From Alphaproteobacteria bacterium (lineage in GTDB: Bacteria > Pseudomonadota > Alphaproteobacteria > Caulobacterales > Maricaulaceae): 10,296 nucleotides of DNA. Every line of letters begins with the position of its first letter. Position 1 is the first letter of the stretch. Shown piece by piece: positions 1 to 5,654 of the stretch. The notes below the pieces were generated by a model, which searched no databases, was not told the DNA's origin, and saw nothing but the letters and a program-made list of their open reading frames with translations. Where the stretch lies: NCBI GenBank assembly GCA_030428405.1, contig JAUIEH010000056.1, positions 1 to 10,296 of the forward strand, in the 5' to 3' direction. Position numbers and translations under genes: made by a program.

Positions 1-1
1 C

Positions 2-1306
2 ATGGGCCGTCATCCCGAAACGACTGCGAACCGGCTGGCCCGCGACGTCCAGCAAGCCGTCGTCGCGGAGCTGCGCGACCGCTTCGGTTCGCGCTGGCGC
101 GGCAATGTCGCTGAAGTGCGCCTCACCATCGACATTCCCGACAATGTGCGCTTTTCGCGCGCAGTGGCGGATGCGGTTCAGACCGTGAACGAGAACACCG
201 GCCCGCGCGTGCGCTATGGCGGTGTGGAAAGCCCGGCCTTTGCGCGTCCGGCAGGCGCGGACGCTTTGGCCTCGGCTGCGCCGCTGGTCGTTGCGGCGGC
301 GGATCATCACGGCCGCATCGTGCGCTTCGTCGATACCAGCTGGACGAGCCTTTACGCCGGCCCTTCTCGCCATCGCACGTGGACGCCTTATGGTCCGGGC
401 GCTTATGAGATCGAGCGCGACAGCCGCGAGATCGCTTCGGTCGGCAAGATGGCGGCGATCATCCTGATGGCGGAATCAGGAGAGAGCGATCCGAATGCGG
501 ATTGGAGCAATGAGTGCCTGCCGGGCGTGCGCTGGGACCGCTCCTCATCGCGCTGCTATGGCGGGCGCGATGACCGTGAGACCGTGCCCGCGCGCGTGGC
601 GATGGCGGAGTCCCTGAATGACGCCGTGATCGGACATTTGGCGCGCGTGGACGGATTGTCGGATGCGCGCATGGACCGCTTTATGCGCGATCTGGGCTTC
701 ATCCTGCCTGAAAGCCATCGCGACACGCCGGCGCCGACCAATGTCGCCATGGGCCGGTATGTCGGCTCGCCGCGCCATGTTCATCGCCTGGCGGCTTTCG
801 CGCTTGAATATGCGCGCGGAAATCCCGAGGCGGTGGTGTCGCTGCCCACGCTGATTGAGAGCTATGTGCGGACCGACCCCGCCCAGGAGCTGATCGTTGA
901 TCGCGACGCCCAGGATCTCGACCACGACCCGCTCACCGTGGGCGATATTGCGCGCCCGGGCTCGACGTCGTTTGCGCGCGAGATGTTGTCGGCGCCGGCT
1001 TGTCATGAAGACGGCACGGTTTCAGGCCTGCGCGACTGGTGTCCGGACCGCAACGCGAATGTGCGGCTCCTGATCGCGAAATCGGGCACGCGCGGGATCG
1101 GGTCGCGCGCGCAGTTCAATGTCTATGACTGGTGGCTCGCAGGCGGCGTCGAGTTCGCCGACGGCAGGCGTTACAGCTTCGTCGCCGCCGCGGGGGCGGG
1201 CGACGCCGCGCGGCCTTTCGCTGACGACGCGGGCGGCGGACGCCTTGCGCCGATGGTCGATGCGCTGTTGCGCGACCTGCTCGAGAACGATCCGCGCGGG
1301 CGGTGA
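2..1306 (+). CDS. Penicillin-binding-protein-type transpeptidase, 3' part of gene (5' end outside window)
   Basis: This is an acyl-serine transpeptidase of the penicillin-binding protein class, expected to act on peptidoglycan stem peptides in the periplasm. The three active-site motifs occur in order: SVGK (Ser146, Lys149), SLN (204-206) and KSGT (360-363). Residues about 38-62 (VRLTIDIPDNV and the following helix) resemble the 'TID..lQ' linker that precedes the transpeptidase domain in class A PBPs. A glycosyltransferase (GT51) domain may therefore lie upstream, outside the window, and the ATG at base 2 is probably internal; only one base precedes it, so this cannot be settled. Four cysteines form two equally spaced pairs, C172/C185 and C334/C347, suggesting disulfides and export. 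The only two lysines in 434 residues are those of SxxK and KSG. It ends 54 bases before a lipoprotein gene on the same strand. A beta-lactamase-like or penicillin-recognising relative is possible, but the three motifs and the linker favour a PBP. Confidence 0.8.
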   Translation: MGRHPETTANRLARDVQQAVVAELRDRFGSRWRGNVAEVRLTIDIPDNVRFSRAVADAVQTVNENTGPRVRYGGVESPAFARPAGADALASAAPLVVAAADHHGRIVRFVDTSWTSLYAGPSRHRTWTPYGPGAYEIERDSREIASVGKMAAIILMAESGESDPNADWSNECLPGVRWDRSSSRCYGGRDDRETVPARVAMAESLNDAVIGHLARVDGLSDARMDRFMRDLGFILPESHRDTPAPTNVAMGRYVGSPRHVHRLAAFALEYARGNPEAVVSLPTLIESYVRTDPAQELIVDRDAQDLDHDPLTVGDIARPGSTSFAREMLSAPACHEDGTVSGLRDWCPDRNANVRLLIAKSGTRGIGSRAQFNVYDWWLAGGVEFADGRRYSFVAAAGAGDAARPFADDAGGGRLAPMVDALLRDLLENDPRGR

Positions 1307-1348
1307 TGCGTTTTTTCGCCTAAGTGGTAGTCTGACGGGGAAACCGGT

Positions 1349-1352
1349 GAGG
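1349..1352 (+). promoter_or_regulatory. Ribosome binding site selecting the ATG at 1361
   Basis: GAGG lies eight bases before the ATG at 1361. It overlaps the in-frame GTG at 1352, which therefore cannot be the start served by it. This supports ATG 1361 as the lipoprotein start and gives a compact signal peptide beginning MRSLL. Confidence 0.6.
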
Positions 1353-1360
1353 TGGGCTCC

Positions 1361-1987
1361 ATGCGATCACTACTGACGGCGAGTGCGGCGACGCTCCTGC
1401 TTGCGGCCTGCGGCGACAGCGGCGGTCGCATTGAAGCGCCGCCCGATGTAACGCCGGAGGATGTCGCTGCGACCGATGCAGTCGCCGCTGAAAACCGGCT
1501 GATCGCGGATGCGCGCATCGGGCCGTTCGCCATCGGCATGAGCTTCGCCGATATGCAGGCGACGGATGAAAGCTTCGACTATGAGCAAGAGGCGGTTGCG
1601 AACGGCATCAATCGACTCTGCGCTATGGAGGACGGCGCGCAAGTCGTTTGCGGATACGCAGCGCAGGGCCGCGACGCCGTCTATCGCCTGGAAACGCGCG
1701 ATGCGCGCTTCCGCACGCTTCAGGGCGTCGCTGTCGGCGTGAGTCTGGACGTTGCTGCAGACGTTTATGGAGACGCCTTCATCATCGAAACGGATATCGG
1801 CGAGGAACTCGTCGAGTTCGATCGCGGACCGCATGGCGGCGTCATGTTCTATGTGGCGGCTGAGGGAGGTCCGGCCGGCGTTTATGAGGATGGCGCCGCC
1901 GAAGGCGTTCATCGCGAGACGGAAGATTTTCTTCCCGAAAGCGCGATTTCGATGATCGCGATCGACATACCGCCCGCCCCGCCGTGA
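1361..1987 (+). CDS. Small exported lipoprotein of unknown function
   Basis: The product is 208 residues. It has a short signal peptide (Arg2, then a hydrophobic stretch) ending in the lipobox LAAC, with Cys17 as the predicted lipidated residue, so it should be membrane-anchored in the envelope. An acidic Pro/Ala/Asp-rich linker (about 18-50) is followed by a compact domain with two similar segments: IGPFAIGMSFAD (53-64) and VAVGVSLDVAADVYGD (123-138). These suggest a duplicated 'G(M/V)S..(D/E)' element like those in some small bacterial lipoproteins. Cys87 and Cys97 could form a disulfide. The protein is very acidic and has no lysine. I do not recognise the family and assign no function. The GTG at 1352 is an alternative start, but the ribosome binding site fits the ATG at 1361 better. 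The gene follows the transpeptidase by 54 bases and converges on the M28 peptidase gene, with 31 bases between the stop codons. Confidence 0.75.
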   Translation: MRSLLTASAATLLLAACGDSGGRIEAPPDVTPEDVAATDAVAAENRLIADARIGPFAIGMSFADMQATDESFDYEQEAVANGINRLCAMEDGAQVVCGYAAQGRDAVYRLETRDARFRTLQGVAVGVSLDVAADVYGDAFIIETDIGEELVEFDRGPHGGVMFYVAAEGGPAGVYEDGAAEGVHRETEDFLPESAISMIAIDIPPAPP

Positions 1988-2018
1988 ACGGACGGGACGG
2001 GCGCTAAGTCGTCAGTCG

Positions 2019-3737
2019 TTACTCTCCGGCCATGCTCGCGTCGCGAATGGCGCGGAACTCATTGGTTTCGTACCAATTTGGCCAGATGTCAGTGTCGGCG
2101 ATGCGCATGCCGATATTGAACAGCAAGGTCGCATCCTCCTCCATGCCCGATAAATCCCAGTCCTCGGAATATTCGTCCGCGGGCTTGTGATAGGCGTTGG
2201 CGCGATATTCGGCTGCGACCCGCTCGCCATATTCAACGCCGAGCTCGCGATGGTCCTGGCCGCCGTCTGCGTAAAGCATCGGCACGCCGACCTTGGCGAG
2301 TTCCACGTGGTCCGAGCGGTAGAAATAGCCGGCTTCCGGCTCGGGGTCGGGCCGGATGACGCGGTCCTGAGCAGCAGCTTCTTCTTCGAGAATGTCTTCA
2401 AGCTCAGAGGCGCCATAGCCGATCACGACGACATCGCGCGTGCGTCCGACAGGCAGCTGACCGTCAATATTCATGCCCGCAACGATGGTGTTGAGGGGCA
2501 CGGTCGGATGAGCCGCGAAATAGGCCGAGCCGAGCAGGCCGGATTCTTCCGCCGTCACCGCGGCGAACAGAACCGAACGCTCCGGACGCTCGCCGCCGGC
2601 GAAGGCTTCCGCGATTTCCAGGATTGTGGAGACGCCCGTCGCATTGTCCACGGCGCCGTTGAAAATTGCGTCTTCGCCCTCAGGCACGTCGCGCATGCCG
2701 AGATGGTCCCAATGCGCCGTATAAAGCACATGCTCGTCGGGACGCTCCGCACCCGGCAGAACGCCGAGGACATTGCGTGATTCCAGATGGCTCACATTGG
2801 TCTGCAGGACGCCCGACGCTGTCAGGCCTTCCATCACGACAGGGCGGAAGCCCGGCTCGCGCGCCGCACGTCGCATCTCGCCGAAATCAAGGCCGGCTTC
2901 TTCAAACAGCCGGCGGCCCACTGCGCGCGTGACCCAGCCTTCCATGGCCGTGCGCGAGGCGCCGCCGTCTTCGCGCTCAAGGTCGAACTGCGCGCCCGAC
3001 CAGGAGAACTGGACCACCTGCCAAGGATAGCTGGCGGGGGCGTCCTCGTGGATGATGATGGCGCCGGTCGCGCCCTGGCGCGCGGCTTCTTCGAATTTGT
3101 AGGTCCAGCGGCCGTAATAGGTCATGGCGTGGCCGTTGAAGAGATCGGGGTCACCGCTCTCGAAGCCTGGATCATTGACCAGCATCACGACGGTGCGACC
3201 GCGCACGTCGACGCCTTCGTAGTCATTCCAGCCATATTCCGGCGCAACGATGCCGTAGCCGACAAAGACCAGCTCGGAATCCTCGAAGCTGACCTCGCCC
3301 TCGGTCCGCTTGGTCCAATAGACGTAGTCCGCGCCGTTTTCGAGATCGAGCGCTTCACCATTCGAGGACAGCGTCAGCGAGGAGTTCTCGACGTCGAGTG
3401 AGGACTCGACCAGCGGCACAGCCTGGAAATAGGTGCCGTCATCGCCCGCAGGCTCGAGCCCGATGCGGGCCATTTCCTCGGCGATCCATTGCGAGGCGAG
3501 CATGCCGCCGTCGGATGAGGGCGCGCGGCCCTCAAAACGGTCGTCCGAGACGATCGCGATGCGCGCGCCGAGATCGGCGGCGGTGATGTTTGCGGTCGTG
3601 TCCGGCGCTGGACCGACCGGTCCGGCGACGCGGTCGCGCAAGGATTGCGCAGCGTCGCCCGTTTGCGCGCAGGCCGCGGCTGCAAGCGCGAGCGCGCCCG
3701 CGCCAAGCGCTGCGACAGTTGTACGATTGAGCGGCAA
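2019..3737 (-). CDS. M28-family zinc metallopeptidase with PA domain, predicted exported lipoprotein
   Basis: This 572-residue exported aminopeptidase-like enzyme probably removes N-terminal residues from peptides in the envelope. Numbering is from the TTG at 3737. The signal peptide ends LAAAAC, with Cys23 the only cysteine in the protein, which favours lipidation although Ala at -3 is a weak lipobox. A protease-associated (PA) domain spans about 155-275. The M28 catalytic core has His342 and Asp344 in HWDHLG, bridging Asp364 in AVDNATG, the Glu397-Glu398 pair in TAEESGLLGS, Asp425 in MNIDGQ and His477 in RSDH, so the two-zinc ligand set is complete. YHKPADE (516-522) matches the conserved late motif of the family. 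The TTG start is chosen because GGGAGGGG sits five to six bases upstream and because it places the signal peptide at the N terminus; extending to the TTG at 3812 would add a non-signal-like segment. The exact substrate is unknown. Confidence 0.93.
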   Translation of the reverse strand: MPLNRTTVAALGAGALALAAAACAQTGDAAQSLRDRVAGPVGPAPDTTANITAADLGARIAIVSDDRFEGRAPSSDGGMLASQWIAEEMARIGLEPAGDDGTYFQAVPLVESSLDVENSSLTLSSNGEALDLENGADYVYWTKRTEGEVSFEDSELVFVGYGIVAPEYGWNDYEGVDVRGRTVVMLVNDPGFESGDPDLFNGHAMTYYGRWTYKFEEAARQGATGAIIIHEDAPASYPWQVVQFSWSGAQFDLEREDGGASRTAMEGWVTRAVGRRLFEEAGLDFGEMRRAAREPGFRPVVMEGLTASGVLQTNVSHLESRNVLGVLPGAERPDEHVLYTAHWDHLGMRDVPEGEDAIFNGAVDNATGVSTILEIAEAFAGGERPERSVLFAAVTAEESGLLGSAYFAAHPTVPLNTIVAGMNIDGQLPVGRTRDVVVIGYGASELEDILEEEAAAQDRVIRPDPEPEAGYFYRSDHVELAKVGVPMLYADGGQDHRELGVEYGERVAAEYRANAYHKPADEYSEDWDLSGMEEDATLLFNIGMRIADTDIWPNWYETNEFRAIRDASMAGE

Positions 3738-3847
3738 TTTCCCCTCCCAGGCGAATTGTGCGGCGAGCGCCGCGATGGCGTTCAGAACTGCACGCGCAGC
3801 CCGCAGATGCAAGGCGTCCGCGACGAGTGCGCGGGTGTGACGCCGGT
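3738..3847 (-). other. 110-base spacer between pirin and M28 peptidase genes
   Basis: This is the longest gap in the minus-strand gene run. It holds the M28 ribosome binding site and a small GC hairpin (GCGGC, 4-base loop, GCCGC, 3760-3773) without a T tract, so it is not a convincing terminator. No clear -35/-10 pair was found. It is long enough for a separate M28 promoter, but the sequence alone does not show one. Confidence 0.35.
3741..3748 (-). promoter_or_regulatory. Strong ribosome binding site deciding a TTG start for the M28 peptidase
   Basis: On the minus strand GGGAGGGG is followed by AAA and TTG, putting its GGAGG core five bases before the TTG at 3735-3737. No ATG or GTG at comparable distance gives a signal peptide at the N terminus. 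The TTG start with this strong Shine-Dalgarno sequence is therefore preferred over the upstream in-frame TTG at 3812. Confidence 0.75.
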
Positions 3848-4738
3848 TCAGGATTTGGGCGCTGGGATGAACTCGGTCTCGCCCTCGGGAAGGGTGAAAC
3901 GACCGGATTTAAAGCCATTGGCTGCGGCTTCGTCCCAGTCGCGCTTGGCGTCCTGAATATCGGCGGGATCAGACGCGACATAGTTCCAGAACACACGCCG
4001 CGGTCCGTCCAGCTTGGCGCCCCCGAACAACATGACGCGCGCGCCTTTGGACGATGTCAGCTCGGGTTCGGCGTCACTGTCGAGGACCGCCAGATCGCCC
4101 TGGCGCAAGGTCTGGCCGGAAGCTTCGACCTCGCCCTCTGCGACGTAGAGCGCGCGCTCCTCAGCCATGGCCGGACAGCCGATCCTGCCGCCCGCGGAAA
4201 ATTCCAGCGCGACATAAACAATGGGCGCGACGGCTTCGACCGGCGATTGCGCGCCATAGGCCTCGCCCGCAATGACAGTGGCCTTGACGCCGTCGGCCTC
4301 GACCTTCGGCAGGCTGTCGCCTGGATGGTGCACGAAGCGCGGTGCGGTTTTTTCGAGTTCCTTGGGCAACGCCACCCAGGACTGAATGCCGTGGAGCCGA
4401 TGTCCGGCGGCGCGGGTTTCATCTCCCGTGCGCTCAGAATGCACGATGCCGCGCCCCGCCGTCATCCAGTTGACGTCGCCCGGACGGATCGCGCGCACCG
4501 CGCCGGTATTGTCGCGATGCATGATCTCGCCGTCGAACAGAAAGGTGACCGTTTCCAGGCCGATATGCGGATGCGGCCGCACGTCCATGCCTTCGCCCGG
4601 GGGAAACTCGACGGGGCCGAACTGGTCCCAGAACACGAATGGACCGACGGAGCGCAAATTCGGCTGGGGTATGGCGCGCTGGACGACCATGTCGCCCAGA
4701 TCTCGAGCATCAGGACGAATGATCTGCGTGAACGCCAT
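3848..4738 (-). CDS. Pirin-family bicupin protein
   Basis: This 296-residue protein belongs to the pirin family: a metal-binding N-terminal cupin and a C-terminal cupin-like half. Members include quercetin 2,3-dioxygenases such as E. coli YhhW, and regulatory proteins, so the natural substrate cannot be named. The ligand set is complete: His56 and His58 in RPHPHIGLETVT, and His100 and Glu102 in GRGIVHSER. Supporting family signatures are FVFWDQFGP (34-42) and RPGDVNWMTAGRGIVHSE (85-102). The N-terminal cupin covers about 20-125 and the C-terminal domain about 170-280. There is no signal peptide, so it is cytoplasmic, and its lysine content (9 residues) is ordinary. GAGG lies a few bases before the ATG. 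The gene starts 12 bases after the spermidine synthase stop codon, so the two are very likely co-transcribed. Pirins are often found in oxidative or electrophile stress settings; whether that applies here is unknown. Confidence 0.95.
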   Translation of the reverse strand: MAFTQIIRPDARDLGDMVVQRAIPQPNLRSVGPFVFWDQFGPVEFPPGEGMDVRPHPHIGLETVTFLFDGEIMHRDNTGAVRAIRPGDVNWMTAGRGIVHSERTGDETRAAGHRLHGIQSWVALPKELEKTAPRFVHHPGDSLPKVEADGVKATVIAGEAYGAQSPVEAVAPIVYVALEFSAGGRIGCPAMAEERALYVAEGEVEASGQTLRQGDLAVLDSDAEPELTSSKGARVMLFGGAKLDGPRRVFWNYVASDPADIQDAKRDWDEAAANGFKSGRFTLPEGETEFIPAPKS

Positions 4739-4750
4739 GTCAGCCTCGTT

Positions 4751-5605
4751 TCAGTCGCGCCCCAGCAAGCGCTTGATGTCATTTGTCGGCGTCAGGCAGG
4801 CCCGCGCCATCGCGTCATTTACATAGCGCAGCTGATCCTCAGGCAAAGAGATGGCGCCCGGCTCCAGCGCGTTATCGACGCTGTAGACGCCCGCCGCCCA
4901 TTCGCCGGTGATGTAGAACGGCGTCGACATGCGCATTACGCGCATTTGCGGCCATAACCCGTCCAGTCGGCGCAAAAGCTTCGCAAGCGAGCTTTGATAG
5001 AACACCAGACTGCCCAACACTTGCGAGACCACGCCGCCGGGCCGCAGCGCCTTTTTGAGATCGGCGTAGAAGGCGTCCGTCGCGAGCGGCGAGGCGACGT
5101 CGGTGATGTCGCCGGTTTCATCGCAGATATCCGTTGAATCGATGATGACGACGTCGAAAGCGGCGTCCTGGCTGGCGAGATAAGCCGCACCGTCGCCGAT
5201 GCGGATCTCCACGCGCGGATCATCGAGCCCTGCCGCGACTTCCGGAAACCAGCGCCGCGACATGTCCACGACGGCGCCGTCGAGCTCGGCGAGCACGATG
5301 CGCTCAATGCCGGGATATTTAACGAGTTCGGTGACCGTGCCGCCGTCGCCGCCGCCAATCACCAGAACGCTGCGCACCTGGCCCGCACACGCGATCGGCA
5401 CATGGGTCATCAGCTCGTGATAGACGTAATGCGTATGCTCGGTGAGCATGGTCAGGCCGTCGATCATCATGATCCGGCCATGCAGCTCGGTTTCGAAGAC
5501 GTGGATGTCCTGAAACGCCGATTCCTGGCGCTCAAGTTCCTTCACGGCTTCGAAATACGAACCGAACGAAGCGTCGTGCTCTTCATATACGCGCGAACCG
5601 GCCAC
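4751..5605 (-). CDS. speE: Spermidine synthase-type aminopropyltransferase
   Basis: This 284-residue cytoplasmic enzyme of the spermidine synthase family transfers an aminopropyl group from decarboxylated SAM to a polyamine, normally putrescine. It has the nucleotide-binding loop IGGGDGG (83-89), acidic residues at Glu107 and Asp138, YHELMTHVP (62-70) and the substrate motif DSTD (156-159). The GTG start is chosen because the distance from it to MIDG (47-50) equals that in E. coli SpeE. Two oddities stand out. The usual P-x-G-P after DSTD is absent, and the loop before the DAFY segment is about seven residues longer and Asp/Thr-rich (160-175). The Gln expected after DG in 'DGxxQ' is Met53. 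Donor binding looks intact, but the amine acceptor may differ. No speD (SAM decarboxylase) lies in the window. It is followed 12 bases later by pirin and preceded by a 49-base gap. The symbol denotes the family; acceptor identity is unproven. Confidence 0.88.
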   Translation of the reverse strand: MAGSRVYEEHDASFGSYFEAVKELERQESAFQDIHVFETELHGRIMMIDGLTMLTEHTHYVYHELMTHVPIACAGQVRSVLVIGGGDGGTVTELVKYPGIERIVLAELDGAVVDMSRRWFPEVAAGLDDPRVEIRIGDGAAYLASQDAAFDVVIIDSTDICDETGDITDVASPLATDAFYADLKKALRPGGVVSQVLGSLVFYQSSLAKLLRRLDGLWPQMRVMRMSTPFYITGEWAAGVYSVDNALEPGAISLPEDQLRYVNDAMARACLTPTNDIKRLLGRD

Positions 5606-5654
5606 GGCGTTTCAGCCCCCAAGCTTGCTGATCTATCGGCGATGAACGCGTGTG

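Noticed and set aside
545..1006. Minus-strand frame of 153 codons opposite the transpeptidase
   Set aside because: It overlaps the region between the SxxK and KSG motifs of the real gene, and its translation is Arg/His/Ala low complexity.
1292..1316. GC-rich stem followed by a T6 tract after the transpeptidase stop
   Set aside because: The stem is only four base pairs and about seven bases separate it from the Ts, so it is not a credible intrinsic terminator.
1988..2018. Bidirectional terminator between the convergent lipoprotein and M28 genes
   Set aside because: Only 31 bases lie between the stop codons, and no inverted repeat with a T tract is visible there.
2187..3401. Two long plus-strand frames opposite the M28 peptidase
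   Set aside because: Antisense to a peptidase with a full zinc-ligand set. Composition is that of a mirrored frame, and no ribosome binding site or family motif was seen.
3760..3773. Hairpin GCGGC-GAGC-GCCGC in the pirin/M28 spacer as a terminator or regulatory element
   Set aside because: Five pairs with no T tract; hairpins this small are expected by chance at this GC content.
3758..4957. Open frame of 399 codons on the plus strand opposite pirin and SpeE
   Set aside because: It lies antisense to two genes with complete family motifs, and its translation is Arg/His-rich without any recognisable domain. GC-rich third positions commonly leave such shadow frames open.
5606..5654. Riboswitch or polyamine-responsive leader before speE
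   Set aside because: Only 49 bases are available, with no extended pairing beyond the short palindrome CAAGCTTG.
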